Positions 54,542-62,973 of a stretch of 64,000 nt of DNA are shown here, one piece after another (positions within the stretch are counted from its first letter, which is position 1; every line of letters begins with the position of its first letter). Under the pieces are notes generated by a model. That model ran no database searches. It was not told where the DNA came from and saw only the letters and a program-made list of their open reading frames with translations. The DNA comes from Campylobacter sp. MG1 (GTDB lineage Bacteria; Campylobacterota; Campylobacteria; Campylobacterales; Campylobacteraceae), in the NCBI RefSeq assembly GCF_026616895.1, contig NZ_JANYME010000002.1:1-64000 (forward strand), given 5' to 3'. The position numbers and the translations under genes were made by a program.

Positions 54542-54737
54542 AGCTAATCAAAAAAACATAAAAATACTTTGAAAAAAACTAAACTATGAAAAATATAAAT
54601 CTAAAAAATTTTTAAAATAAACTTTCAAAATTTTATATATATGAGAAAAATATAATACTTAAATAAAATCATATTATTATGATAAATTTACACACAAAAT
54701 AATAAATTAGAAATTTATAAAATGTAAATATCCTATG

Positions 54738-54770
54738 CACGATTTAGCCAATGTAAATGCCTTTAAATTT
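54738..54770 (+). pseudogene. Fragment resembling the cfbpC 3' end
   Basis: These 33 bases match 53134-53166 inside cfbpC at 28 of 33 positions and encode HDLANVNAFKF, followed by a few codons and a stop (cfbpC has HDLADVNAFKSS). It is the switch-His region of an ABC ATPase with no gene around it. The rest of 54456-54962 is AT-rich without further recognisable sequence. Likely a remnant of a duplicated or older copy of the ATPase. Confidence 0.55.
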
Positions 54771-54962
54771 AAAAATTAAATATATAAATTTTACCTTTAA
54801 AAATATTGCTAATTTTTATCTAATTTATTTAAAAGTGCTATAAATTAATTTTTATAATTTTAATATTATATAAATTTAGCAACATTTGTGAATAAATCAC
54901 AATAAACCCAAGCATCAATTTTATATACTAAAAATTTATTAATAAATTATATTTTATAAATA

Positions 54963-54997
54963 AAATATTTATGCCTAAATACTAGGCATAAATATTT
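54963..54997 (-). terminator. Terminator of binding-protein gene 1
   Basis: AAATATTTATGCCTA (54963-54977) pairs over 15 bp with TAGGCATAAATATTT (54983-54997), loop of five. The stem includes the stop codon region of the gene. Confidence 0.75.
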
Positions 54998-55703
54998 AGT
55001 CTAAATTATATTTTTGTAACAATTTTAAATAAGTTCCATCGTTTTTAAATTTGTTAATTACATTATTAAAATCATCTCTTAATTTAGTATTGCCTTTTTG
55101 AAAAGCTATGCAAGTTCCAGCTATTGGAGTTTTTGCGAATACTTCAAAATCATCATAATTTTTAGTATAACTCTTAGCAACAGCAGCTTCTAATACAAAA
55201 CCATCAATTTTGCCATTTAAAGTAGATAATACAAGTGGAATGTATTCAGAATTTAAAAACGGAACTACGCCTTTAATATTAGATATTTCATCAGCTTGCA
55301 AAGTTCCTATTTGTGCGCCTAAAATAGCTCCTTTTTCAAGGTCTTTTAAAGAATTTAGCTTTTTATTACTTTTTAATTTGATATAGTGGTTTTCACTTTC
55401 TATTATTGGATTTGAAAACTCAACATTTTTAGCTCTTTTAGGTGTGTAACTCATACCTGATGCAATAATATCAATCTTTTTTGATTTTAAAGCTAGTATT
55501 AAACCATCAAAAGACATTGGAATAATCTCAATTTTTATATTTAACTCCTTAGCAATTTCTCTTACTAAATCAATCTCAAACCCCACAATTTCATCATTTT
55601 CCATATACTCAAATGGTGGGAAATCAGGCGATAAACCAACTTTATAAATCTCTTGTGCGAAAAGCCCTAAAGCTAGCAATGTAGCTATAAAAATTTGTTT
55701 CAT
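54996..55703 (-). CDS. Amino acid ABC transporter binding protein, copy 1
   Basis: A 235-residue periplasmic solute-binding protein (SBP_bac_3). Signal MKQIFIATLLALGLFAQ; then the family start YKVGLSPDFPPFEYMENDEIVGFEIDL, IDIIASGMSYTPKRAKNVEFS and IGTLQADEI. It is a close paralog of the gene at 57513-58220, with identical signal peptide and upstream leader. Ligand is likely a polar amino acid; the argF neighbour of the second copy suggests arginine or ornithine, but this is inference. No permease or ATPase gene is adjacent, so it must work with a transporter encoded elsewhere. Confidence 0.85.
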   Translation of the reverse strand: MKQIFIATLLALGLFAQEIYKVGLSPDFPPFEYMENDEIVGFEIDLVREIAKELNIKIEIIPMSFDGLILALKSKKIDIIASGMSYTPKRAKNVEFSNPIIESENHYIKLKSNKKLNSLKDLEKGAILGAQIGTLQADEISNIKGVVPFLNSEYIPLVLSTLNGKIDGFVLEAAVAKSYTKNYDDFEVFAKTPIAGTCIAFQKGNTKLRDDFNNVINKFKNDGTYLKLLQKYNLD

Positions 55704-55830
55704 AATAATCTCCTAAAAATTAATAAAAATAAAAAATGTAAAAAATAAAAAAATAGAATAAAAGAAGTGATAAGTTTTAACGCAGATTTGATTTATTTAT
55801 TTGTAATTTTTCCATTTGTCCTCCTTAAAA
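55643..55830. repeat. Duplicated 5' module, copy 1
   Basis: Signal-peptide codons, spacer, leader ORF and ribosome site are nearly identical to 58160-58348. The similarity falls off just upstream of the leader's AGGAGG, where the two promoters differ. Confidence 0.85.
55777..55815 (-). CDS. 12-residue leader peptide upstream of binding protein 1
   Basis: ATG at 55815 preceded by a strong TTAAGGAGGACAA site opens a 12-codon frame, MEKLQINKSNLR, ending in CTG-CGT-TAA, both unusual codons in this AT-rich genome. The same leader, with one change, precedes the second binding-protein gene. A 73-base U-rich spacer separates it from the main start, which has its own AGGAG. It looks like a translated regulatory leader. 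Confidence 0.55.
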   Translation of the reverse strand: MEKLQINKSNLR

Positions 55831-55869
55831 ATATTACTTATAATAATCAAAAAAGTAAAATATGTTAAT

Positions 55870-55875
55870 TATAAT
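55870..55875 (+). promoter_or_regulatory. -10 box for the amidohydrolase gene
   Basis: TATAAT 60 bases before the ATG, in the gap shared with the divergent binding-protein leader. Confidence 0.5.
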
Positions 55876-55903
55876 ATGTGTAATTTTAAATTAAATATAA
55901 AAA

Positions 55904-55922
55904 ATGTAACATTATGTAACAT
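55904..55922 (+). repeat. Tandem ATGTAACAT repeat before the amidohydrolase gene
   Basis: ATGTAACAT occurs at 55904-55912 and 55914-55922, ten bases apart, immediately before the ribosome site. ATGTAACA also sits just before the argF ribosome site (58434-58441). Confidence 0.5.
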
Positions 55923-55935
55923 AAAGGAATAGATT

Positions 55936-57498
55936 ATGAAAATAGGTTTTGTTAATGCTAAAGTTTTTACAGGTAAAAACGAAAATGATTTTATAAGCGA
56001 ATTTAGTATAAAAAACTCCAAATTTTGTGAAATCAATAATGTAAATAGAAATGATTGCAATAAAATCATAGATTTAAAAAATGCCTGCGTTATTCCTGCA
56101 TTAAGCGATACTCACACGCATCCAACATATGTATCACAAATAATAGATAGTCTAGCTTGCACTAAACCTTATGTGGCAAATATTCCACAATTAATAGAAT
56201 TTTTAAAAACTTCACCAAATTATGGTAAGGAAAATAAATGGATTAAAGGTTGGTGTTATGATGAATCAAAACTAGATGAAAAAAGAGCTCCTACTATAAA
56301 AGATTTAGATTTGATAAGCTCAACACAACCAGTTTTTATATTAAGAAGTTGCTGTCATTCTTGCGTTTGCAATTCTAAAGCATTAGAACTAGCAAATATT
56401 ACAAAAGACACAAAAGAGCCTAAAGGTGGAAAAATAGGCAGATTTGAAGACGGCACTCCTAATGGTATTATGTATGATTTAGGTGCATCTATGTTAATTC
56501 GCAATGCAATGGAAAAAGAAAGCTTAGAAGATGAAGCAAAAAAATTAGTAAAATTAGGCGAAATTTATGCAAGTTTAGGAATAGTAAATATTAGTGATAT
56601 GATGTGTTATTCTAAACCTTTAAAAGCTTATGAATTATATAAATTAGCAAAAAATATGGGTTTAAAACAAAGAGTTAGTTTATATCAAGTTTATAAAGAC
56701 GCTAAAGAATTTGGCTTATTTAAAAGCCTAGAAGATATTAAAACTAATGGAATTAAATTCTTTGTAGATGGCACTATATCATCACAAACTGCATTTACTC
56801 ATAAACCTTATAAAAATAGCGACAATTATGGGGATTTAGTATGTAATATTAATGAAATTAAAGAAGCCATTGATTTTGCAAAAAATAATAATTGCCAAAT
56901 AAGTTTTCATCTAATGGGAGATAAAGCTATAGATATAGTAATTGATAATCTTACAAGCTATGAAAATTGGTTAAAAGATTATCCTAGCGTTAGATTTGAG
57001 CATGCTTCTATGCTAAATTTAAAACATATTGAAAAAATAAAAAAGTTAAAAATAAAAATTGCTATAAGCACACAACCAATATTTCAATACGCTGAATATA
57101 CAAGCTATGAAGATGCGTTAGAAGATGATAGATTTAATTCAATTTGTGCTTTAAACACATTAAAAGAACATTTAGATTTAAGCATTTCAAGTGATGCACC
57201 AGCTACAATTCATCACGAGCCTTTTAATTTATTTGTAAGTATTAATGCAGCTGTTGTAAGAACTAATCCTAACGGCAAAAACTATAATAAAAATGAAGAA
57301 ATATCAGTTGAAGATGCAATTTTAATGCTAACTAAAAACTCACAAAATATCCTAATGCTAAAAAATTGCACAACTATTGAAGATGGTAAAAGTGCTGATT
57401 TTATTGTCTTAGATAATGATATTTTTAGTATTGATAAAACAAAAATAAAAGATATAAAAGTTCATCAAACTTGGCTAAAAGGCGAAAGAATTTACTAA
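55936..57498 (+). CDS. Amidohydrolase (YtcJ-like, amidohydrolase family 3)
   Basis: A 520-residue metal-dependent hydrolase. N-terminal composite domain with VNAKVFTGKN, then metal motif SDTHTHP near 57-63, GWCYDESKLDEKRAP near 104-118, RSCCHSCVCNSKAL near 136 (the RxxxHxxxxNSxAL block with extra Cys), GIKFFVDGTISSQTAF near 273, HLMGDKAID, FEHASML and SSDAPATIHHEPF near 418. Family members hydrolyse N-substituted formamides or other amides; substrate unknown. It is divergent from binding protein 1 and convergent with binding protein 2. Confidence 0.82.
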   Translation: MKIGFVNAKVFTGKNENDFISEFSIKNSKFCEINNVNRNDCNKIIDLKNACVIPALSDTHTHPTYVSQIIDSLACTKPYVANIPQLIEFLKTSPNYGKENKWIKGWCYDESKLDEKRAPTIKDLDLISSTQPVFILRSCCHSCVCNSKALELANITKDTKEPKGGKIGRFEDGTPNGIMYDLGASMLIRNAMEKESLEDEAKKLVKLGEIYASLGIVNISDMMCYSKPLKAYELYKLAKNMGLKQRVSLYQVYKDAKEFGLFKSLEDIKTNGIKFFVDGTISSQTAFTHKPYKNSDNYGDLVCNINEIKEAIDFAKNNNCQISFHLMGDKAIDIVIDNLTSYENWLKDYPSVRFEHASMLNLKHIEKIKKLKIKIAISTQPIFQYAEYTSYEDALEDDRFNSICALNTLKEHLDLSISSDAPATIHHEPFNLFVSINAAVVRTNPNGKNYNKNEEISVEDAILMLTKNSQNILMLKNCTTIEDGKSADFIVLDNDIFSIDKTKIKDIKVHQTWLKGERIY

Positions 57499-57516
57499 TC
57501 CTTTTTCAAGGATTAG
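57495..57516. terminator. Shared terminator of amidohydrolase and binding protein 2
   Basis: CTAATCCTT (57495-57503) pairs with AAGGATTAG (57508-57516) over TTTC. The stem contains the stop codons of both convergent genes (57496-57498 and 57513-57515). Confidence 0.8.
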
Positions 57517-58220
57517 TTTAAATTATATTTTTCTAATAATTTTAAATAAGTTCCATCTTGCTTAAATTTCTCAATAGTTTTATCAAAATCATCTCTTAAT
57601 TTTGTATTACCCTTTTTAAAAGCTAGGCTCATTCCTTCAATACTAGAAGTAGCAAAAACTTCTAAATTTGGATACTTTTTCATATAACTTTTAGCGACTG
57701 GTTCTTCCATTACAAAACCATCAATTTTACCATTTAAAGTAGAATTAATAAGCACTATATATTCTTCGTTTAAATACGGCTTAACACCTTTTAAATTAGT
57801 TATTTCGTCAGCTTGAAGAGTGCCTATTTTTGCCCCAATTATTGCACCATTTGATAAATCATCTAAAGAATTTATTTTATCATTTCCTTTTAACTTCAAA
57901 TAATAATTTTTGCTATCAAATATGCTTTTTGTAAATTCAGCATTTTTAGCTCTTTGTGAAGTATAACTCATACCTGCTGAAATAATATCAATTTTACCCA
58001 CTTTTAAAGCCGCAATAAGCCCATCAAATGGCATTGTAACAGGCTCAACCTGAATACCCAACTCCTTTGCTACTGCTCTTACTAAATCAATCTCAAATCC
58101 TACAATTTCACCATTTTCTATATAATCAAATGGTGGATAATCATATCCTGTGCCAACCTTATAAATCTCTTGTGCAAAAAGCCCTAAAGCTAGCAATGTA
58201 GCTATAAAAATTTGTTTCAT
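57513..58220 (-). CDS. Amino acid ABC transporter binding protein, copy 2
   Basis: A 235-residue SBP_bac_3 protein, paralog of 54996-55703 with the same signal peptide MKQIFIATLLALGLFAQ. Here the ligand region reads YKVGTGYDYPPFDYIENGEIVGFEIDL and the hinge block DIISAGMSYTSQRAKNAEFT. Roughly two thirds of residues are identical between copies, while the first 25 codons and the leader are almost identical in DNA. It is divergent from argF. Ligand inferred as arginine, ornithine or another polar amino acid. Confidence 0.87.
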   Translation of the reverse strand: MKQIFIATLLALGLFAQEIYKVGTGYDYPPFDYIENGEIVGFEIDLVRAVAKELGIQVEPVTMPFDGLIAALKVGKIDIISAGMSYTSQRAKNAEFTKSIFDSKNYYLKLKGNDKINSLDDLSNGAIIGAKIGTLQADEITNLKGVKPYLNEEYIVLINSTLNGKIDGFVMEEPVAKSYMKKYPNLEVFATSSIEGMSLAFKKGNTKLRDDFDKTIEKFKQDGTYLKLLEKYNLN

Positions 58221-58348
58221 AATAATCTCCTAAAAATTAATAAAAATAAAAAATGTAAAAAATAAAAAAAATAGAATAAAAGAAGTGATAAGTTTTAACG
58301 CAGATTTAATTTATTTATTTGTAATTTTTCCATTTGTCCTCCTTAAAA
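58160..58348. repeat. Duplicated 5' module, copy 2
   Basis: Partner of 55643-55830. The copies differ by a few substitutions and one A in an A run. Confidence 0.85.
58295..58333 (-). CDS. 12-residue leader peptide upstream of binding protein 2
   Basis: ATG at 58333 after TTAAGGAGGACAA opens MEKLQINKLNLR followed by TAA at 58297-58295. It differs from the first leader only by Ser to Leu at residue 9 (TCA to TTA). Conservation of the frame and of its strong ribosome site in both copies supports translation. Confidence 0.55.
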   Translation of the reverse strand: MEKLQINKLNLR

Positions 58349-58359
58349 AAATTGATAGG

Positions 58360-58365
58360 ATTATA
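58360..58365 (-). promoter_or_regulatory. -10 box of leader and binding protein 2
   Basis: Minus-strand GATTTTTTAAGTATAAT; TATAAT lies 27 bases before the leader ATG. The first copy has a weaker TATAAG-type box in other surrounding sequence. Confidence 0.55.
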
Positions 58366-58453
58366 CTTAAAAAATCAATTATTTAATATAATATATTTTA
58401 AAAATTTAAAATCATTTAAAAAATAGTATAAAAATGTAACAAAAGGAGAAAAA

Positions 58454-59389
58454 ATGAAACTAACAAACAGAGATTTTCTGACTTTAAAAGATTTTAGTAA
58501 AGATGAAATCCTAGCACTTATTAAATTTGCAAAAGAGCTAAAAGAAAAGAAAAAGCAAGGTATAACAGGCAATCATTTGCAAGGAAAAAATATAGCTTTA
58601 ATATTTGAAAAACCATCAACTAGAACAAGATGTGCATTTGTAGTAGCTTGTAACGATGAAAAAGCTTATCCTGAATATTTAGGTGCTAACGATATACAAT
58701 TAGGCAAAAAAGAAAGCATACAAGATACCGCTAGGGTATTAAGTAGAATGTTTGATGGCATTGAGTTTCGCGGCTTTAATCAAAGTGATTTAGAAACCTT
58801 AGCAAAATATAGTGATGTTCCTGTTTGGAATGGTTTAACAAACGAATTTCATCCAACTCAAATTCTAGCCGATATGCTAACTATTTACGAGCATTTTAAC
58901 AAACTAGAAGGGCTTAATTTTGCATATATTGGAGATGGTAGAAACAATATGGCAAATTCTCTTATGATAGGTTGTGCTAAATTAGGATTAAATTATATAA
59001 ATATTAGCCCTAAAGAACTTCATCCTGATAATGAATTAATAAATCTTTGCAAAAGTTTTGCGAATAACTCAAGTATAAAAATCAGCGATAATATTGAAGA
59101 TATTAAGGGTGCTGATATTATATATACTGATGTTTGGTGCTCTATGGGAGAAGAAGAAAAAGCAAAAGATAGAATAAATATTTTAAAACCTTATCAAGTA
59201 AATGATGAATTGCTTTTAAAAACTGGAAAAAATACAATAATAATGCACTGCTTACCTGCAGTAAAAGGTAATGAAATTACAGAAAATGTATTTGAGAATA
59301 ATGCTGATATAATTTTTAATCAAGCAGAAAATAGAATGCACACTATAAAAGCTGTTATGATTGCTACTATTTGTGATATAGATATATAA
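58454..59389 (+). CDS. argF: Ornithine carbamoyltransferase
   Basis: A 311-residue enzyme joining carbamoyl phosphate and ornithine to citrulline in arginine synthesis. Carbamoyl-phosphate motif [11 protein letters not shown] near 53-63, [11 protein letters not shown] near 133-143, ornithine motif DVWCSMGEE near 230-238, and MHCLPAVKG near 271. These separate it from aspartate carbamoyltransferase. AAGGAG precedes the ATG. Single gene, ending in a GGGGT/ACCCC terminator. Confidence 0.95.
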   Translation: MKLTNRDFLTLKDFSKDEILALIKFAKELKEKKKQGITGNHLQGKNIALIFEKPSTRTRCAFVVACNDEKAYPEYLGANDIQLGKKESIQDTARVLSRMFDGIEFRGFNQSDLETLAKYSDVPVWNGLTNEFHPTQILADMLTIYEHFNKLEGLNFAYIGDGRNNMANSLMIGCAKLGLNYINISPKELHPDNELINLCKSFANNSSIKISDNIEDIKGADIIYTDVWCSMGEEEKAKDRINILKPYQVNDELLLKTGKNTIIMHCLPAVKGNEITENVFENNADIIFNQAENRMHTIKAVMIATICDIDI

Positions 59390-59414
59390 TTTATTAAACA
59401 AATATAAAGCATTT

Positions 59415-59437
59415 GGGGTTATAATTACCCCTTTTTT
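59415..59437 (+). terminator. argF terminator overlapping the ffh promoter
   Basis: GGGGT (59415-59419) and ACCCC (59427-59431), then six Ts. The loop contains TATAAT (59420-59425), placed as a -10 box 39 bases before the ffh start, so one element may end argF and start ffh transcription. Confidence 0.6.
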
Positions 59438-59463
59438 AAAATTTAAATTAAAGGATATTTTTA

Positions 59464-60795
59464 ATGTTTGAGTTGATTAGTGATTCTTTTAAGCAAGCGG
59501 TAAATAAATTAAAAACAATAGATGATGAAAAAGCGTTAAAAAACGCTATGGAAACTCTTAAAAAGTCTTTATTAAAGGCTGATGTTCATTTTAAGGTAAC
59601 GAAAGAATTATTAGTTAATGTAGAAAATGAAGTAAAAGCAAAAGGAATCGGTCAAAAGCATTTTTTAGATGCAATTAAAAATAACCTTACAAACATACTA
59701 ACACCAGAAAATAAAATAAGCGAATTTAGATTTTCTCCAAGTGGTTTAACATCTGTAATGATGATAGGCTTACAAGGTGGTGGAAAGACAACTAGCACGA
59801 TAAAATTAGCAAATTATTTAAAACTTAGAAAGAAAAAAGTTCTAGTAGCAGCGTGTGATTTACAAAGACTTGCTGCGGTAGAGCAATTAAGACAATTATG
59901 TGAAGCTAATGAAATTGATTTATTTTCAATGGATAGCAAAGACCCTTGCGAAGTAGCGAAAAATGCTCTTAACAAAGCTAAAGATGGCTTATATGATGTA
60001 TTATTAGTGGATACTGCAGGTCGTTTAGCGATTGATGAGCCTTTAATGAATGAATTAGCTCGTGTAAAAGATATAATAAATCCTTATGAGAGTTTTTATG
60101 TAGCTGATGCTATGAGCGGTCAAGAAGGTGTAAAAACTGCAGAAACATTTAATGAAAAAATAGGCATTAGTGGTGTTATTTTAAGTAAATTTGATGCAGA
60201 TACTAAAGGCGGGGTTGCTTTAGGTATAGCAAAATTATTAAATCTACCTTTAAAATTCGTAGGTATTGGTGAGAAGGTAGGAGATTTTGAGAGTTTTGTT
60301 CCAGAAAGAATTGTTGGTCGTATTATGGGAGAAGGCGATTTAGCAACTTTAATGGAAAAAACTTCAGCAGTTTTTGATGAAAAAGAAGCAAAAATCTTAA
60401 GCAAAAAAATCAAAAAAGGTGAATTTAATTTCAATGATTTTATAAACCAACTTGAAAGTGTAAAAAAATTAGGGAATTTAGGTTCATTAGTTGGAATGAT
60501 ACCAGGTCTTGGTGGCATTGCTAATAAAGTAAAAGATATAGATTTAGAAAGTTCTAAAGAAATGATACATATAAAGGCAATGATTAGCTCAATGACACCA
60601 AAAGAAAGAGAAACTCCAAGCCTATTAAACAATGCTAGAAAAGCAAGAATTGCAAAAGGTGCAGGTCTATCTCAAATGGAAGTTAATAGATTTTTAAAAC
60701 AATTTGAAAATGCATCAAAAATCGCTAAAAAACTTTCAAAAGGTGGTATGAAAGGGTTAGGTTCTATGCTAAATCAAGGAAATTTTCCAAAATAA
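59464..60795 (+). CDS. ffh: Signal recognition particle protein Ffh
   Basis: A 443-residue SRP GTPase that targets inner-membrane proteins. N domain residues 1-95; G1 GLQGGGKTTSTIKLA near 104-118; DLQRLAAVEQL; DTAGRL near 186; SKFDADTKGG near 243; M domain from about 295 with the RNA-binding GAGLSQMEVNRFLKQF near 398-413. The C-terminal Met-rich tail is short. A strong terminator follows, so it is separated from the rpsP operon. Confidence 0.96.
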   Translation: MFELISDSFKQAVNKLKTIDDEKALKNAMETLKKSLLKADVHFKVTKELLVNVENEVKAKGIGQKHFLDAIKNNLTNILTPENKISEFRFSPSGLTSVMMIGLQGGGKTTSTIKLANYLKLRKKKVLVAACDLQRLAAVEQLRQLCEANEIDLFSMDSKDPCEVAKNALNKAKDGLYDVLLVDTAGRLAIDEPLMNELARVKDIINPYESFYVADAMSGQEGVKTAETFNEKIGISGVILSKFDADTKGGVALGIAKLLNLPLKFVGIGEKVGDFESFVPERIVGRIMGEGDLATLMEKTSAVFDEKEAKILSKKIKKGEFNFNDFINQLESVKKLGNLGSLVGMIPGLGGIANKVKDIDLESSKEMIHIKAMISSMTPKERETPSLLNNARKARIAKGAGLSQMEVNRFLKQFENASKIAKKLSKGGMKGLGSMLNQGNFPK

Positions 60796-60807
60796 TTAAA
60801 AATTTTT

Positions 60808-60833
60808 AAAGCTTTAAACTTATTTAAAGCTTT
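60808..60833 (+). terminator. Terminator after ffh
   Basis: AAAGCTTTAAA and TTTAAAGCTTT form a perfect 11-bp stem with loop CTTA, ending in a T run. Confidence 0.85.
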
Positions 60834-60887
60834 TTTATAGACAATTTTTGTTTATAAAAAATCTTTAAATCAATCAAGGAGAAAATA

Positions 60888-61112
60888 ATGACAGTTGTAA
60901 GACTAACAAGAATGGGTAGAAAAAAGCGTCCTTTTTATCGTATCGTAGTAACAGATAGCAGAAAAAGAAGAGATGGCGGTTGGATTGAGAGTATAGGATA
61001 TTACAATCCTATGAGCGAGCCTGAAACAATCAAATTTGATGCTGAAAGACTAGCTTACTGGAAAAGCGTAGGCGCTAAATTAAGCGATCGTGTAGCAAGA
61101 ATTACAAAATAA
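60888..61112 (+). CDS. rpsP: 30S ribosomal protein S16
   Basis: A 74-residue ribosomal protein, [19 protein letters not shown] and [19 protein letters not shown], then [18 protein letters not shown]. Complete and highly conserved. AAGGAG precedes the ATG. First gene of the rpsP-khpA-rimM-trmD-rplS operon; its stop shares one base with the khpA start (TAATG). Confidence 0.97.
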   Translation: MTVVRLTRMGRKKRPFYRIVVTDSRKRRDGGWIESIGYYNPMSEPETIKFDAERLAYWKSVGAKLSDRVARITK

Positions 61113-61357
61113 TGGTAAAAGAATTTATTTTTACATATGCAAAAACAATAGCCGCAAATCCTGAGCGGCTAGAAATTTTTGTAGAAGAAAAAGAAAATAA
61201 CCTAATAGATATTGTTATTATGGCTACTAAAATAGATGCCGGAAGACTTATTGGAAAATCAGGAAAAATCATAACCGCAATTAAAACAATAGCAGTTAAT
61301 CACAAAAATACTCAAAAATTAAATTATAAAATCACGGTAAAAACTTTTGATGAATAA
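61112..61357 (+). CDS. khpA: KH-domain RNA-binding protein KhpA
   Basis: An 81-residue single-KH protein with the GXXG-type loop in DAGRLIGKSGKIITAIKTI near 46-64. It pairs with KhpB (found here at 35763-36389) in other bacteria as a broad RNA chaperone. It is fixed in its usual place between rpsP and rimM, with overlapping start and stop. Confidence 0.92.
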   Translation: MVKEFIFTYAKTIAANPERLEIFVEEKENNLIDIVIMATKIDAGRLIGKSGKIITAIKTIAVNHKNTQKLNYKITVKTFDE

Positions 61358-61868
61358 TCTAGTTTATGTTGCTAAAATTGGTAAAACTCACGGATTACTT
61401 GGTTTTTTAAAATTTCATAATAAAAGTGATTTTTACGAACAATTTAAACCTAAAGCTGAATTTTTTGATAAAAATGGTAAAAAATTCATAATTAAATCTT
61501 TTGATTTTTCAAATTCTTTAGTGCAATTTGTAGGATATGAAGATGTAAATAAGGCTAAAGAACTTGTAAATATGGAGCTTTACTCTAATATTGAAAATAC
61601 TAGAAAAAATATTAAGCTTAAAAAAGATGAATATTTTTATTTTGATATTATTGGGTTAAAAGTATATCAAGATGATGAGTTTTTAGGTAGCGTTGTTGAT
61701 ATTTTAGAAACAGGAGCTAATGATTTATTAGAGATAAAAACTAGCGATGAATTAGTAAATTTAGGCTTATCTAAGAGTTTTTATATACCTTTTCACAATA
61801 ATTTTATAATTTCAGTAAGTGATATTATCAAGGTAAATAATTCTAAAAGTATTTTAGAAAATTCGTAA
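61350..61868 (+). CDS. rimM: Ribosome maturation factor RimM
   Basis: A 172-residue factor for 30S head assembly that binds S19. [18 protein letters not shown] at the start is the RimM barrel motif; the PRC-barrel part has [23 protein letters not shown] and [14 protein letters not shown] 61350 overlaps the khpA end; a TTG one codon earlier is less likely. Followed by trmD with a one-base overlap. Confidence 0.93.
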   Translation: MNNLVYVAKIGKTHGLLGFLKFHNKSDFYEQFKPKAEFFDKNGKKFIIKSFDFSNSLVQFVGYEDVNKAKELVNMELYSNIENTRKNIKLKKDEYFYFDIIGLKVYQDDEFLGSVVDILETGANDLLEIKTSDELVNLGLSKSFYIPFHNNFIISVSDIIKVNNSKSILENS

Positions 61869-62584
61869 TGAAATTTAATTTTATAAGTTTATTTCCAAAT
61901 CTAATTGAAAACTATTTTAATGAAAGCATTTTAAAAATTGCAAGAGAAAAAGAGCTTATAAAACTACATTTTGACAATCCTAGAAATTATTCTACAAACA
62001 AACATAATAAAGTAGATGATACGAAAATCAGCGGCGGAGCAGGTATGCTTATGGCTTGCCAGCCTTTATTTGATTGTTTAGAAAATTATAAAAATTCTCA
62101 TATTATATTTTTAAGCCCTACAGGAAAACCTTTTAAACAAATTGATGCCAAAAGACTTGCTTTAAAAAGCGAAATTACTTTTGTATGCGGAAGATATGAA
62201 GGTATTGACGAAAGAGTGTATGAAAATTATGCTAATGAGGTTTTTAGCATAGGTGATTTTGTCCTAACGGGTGGGGAATTAGGAGCTCTTTGTATGTGTG
62301 ATGCAATTGCTAGAAATATAAATGGAGTAATAAAACAAGAAAGCTTAGTAGAAGAAAGTTTTGAAAATTATTTATTAGAAGCTCCATCTTTTACTAAACC
62401 TTTTATATTTGAATATAAAAAAAATAATATTTTTAAGAAATTTTATTCAATTTCAAGTTTTGTTAAGGGTAATCACGCTAATATTAGCCTTTTAAAAAAT
62501 CATCTATCGTTTTGCAAGACCAAATTCCACCGCCCGGATTTACTTGCTAAGCACAATAATTTAAGGAAAAACTATGAGAAATAA
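61868..62584 (+). CDS. trmD: tRNA (guanine-37-N1)-methyltransferase
   Basis: A 238-residue SPOUT enzyme methylating G37 in tRNA, preventing frameshifts. [17 protein letters not shown], the [13 protein letters not shown] block near 57-69, [14 protein letters not shown] near 112-125 and the knot [14 protein letters not shown] near 130-143 are present, then EAPSFTKP. Operon position is standard; overlaps rplS by 11 bases. Confidence 0.96.
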   Translation: MKFNFISLFPNLIENYFNESILKIAREKELIKLHFDNPRNYSTNKHNKVDDTKISGGAGMLMACQPLFDCLENYKNSHIIFLSPTGKPFKQIDAKRLALKSEITFVCGRYEGIDERVYENYANEVFSIGDFVLTGGELGALCMCDAIARNINGVIKQESLVEESFENYLLEAPSFTKPFIFEYKKNNIFKKFYSISSFVKGNHANISLLKNHLSFCKTKFHRPDLLAKHNNLRKNYEK

Positions 62585-62930
62585 ATATATTGAGCAGTTT
62601 GAAGCTAAACAAATTGAAGGAAAAAATATTCCTGATTTTAGAGCTGGCGATACATTAAAACTTGCTATTCATATTAAAGAAGGTGATAAGTCAAGGGTTC
62701 AAAATTTTGAAGGTATTTGTATAGCTCGTCGTGGTCAAGGCACAGGTGAAACTTTTATGGTTCGCAAAATTGGTGCAAATGGTGTTGGAGTAGAAAGAAT
62801 ATTCCCAATTTATTCTGATAGTCTAGAAAGTATTACGGTAGTTCGCCATGGTAAAGTAAGACGCTCAAGACTATTCTATCTACGCAGATTACGCGGTAAA
62901 GCTGCAAGAATTAAAGAACTTAAACGCTAA
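62574..62930 (+). CDS. rplS: 50S ribosomal protein L19
   Basis: A 118-residue ribosomal protein. [56 protein letters not shown] and [21 protein letters not shown] cover the family. Last gene of the operon, followed by a hairpin terminator. Confidence 0.97.
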   Translation: MRNKYIEQFEAKQIEGKNIPDFRAGDTLKLAIHIKEGDKSRVQNFEGICIARRGQGTGETFMVRKIGANGVGVERIFPIYSDSLESITVVRHGKVRRSRLFYLRRLRGKAARIKELKR

Positions 62931-62934
62931 TATT

Positions 62935-62952
62935 ACGGAGATTTTTCTCCGT
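62935..62952 (+). terminator. Terminator of the rpsP-rplS operon
   Basis: ACGGAGA and TCTCCGT form a 7-bp stem with a TTTT loop, five bases after the rplS stop. Confidence 0.75.
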
Positions 62953-62973
62953 TTGTAGAATTTCGTTTATAGA

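Noticed and set aside
55704-55776. Classical attenuator hairpin between leader and binding-protein gene
   Set aside because: The spacer is U-rich and no competing stems or GC-rich terminator can be drawn.
60120-60632. 170-codon open frame on the minus strand opposite ffh
   Set aside because: Antisense shadow of a highly conserved gene; no ribosome site and no protein-like pattern.
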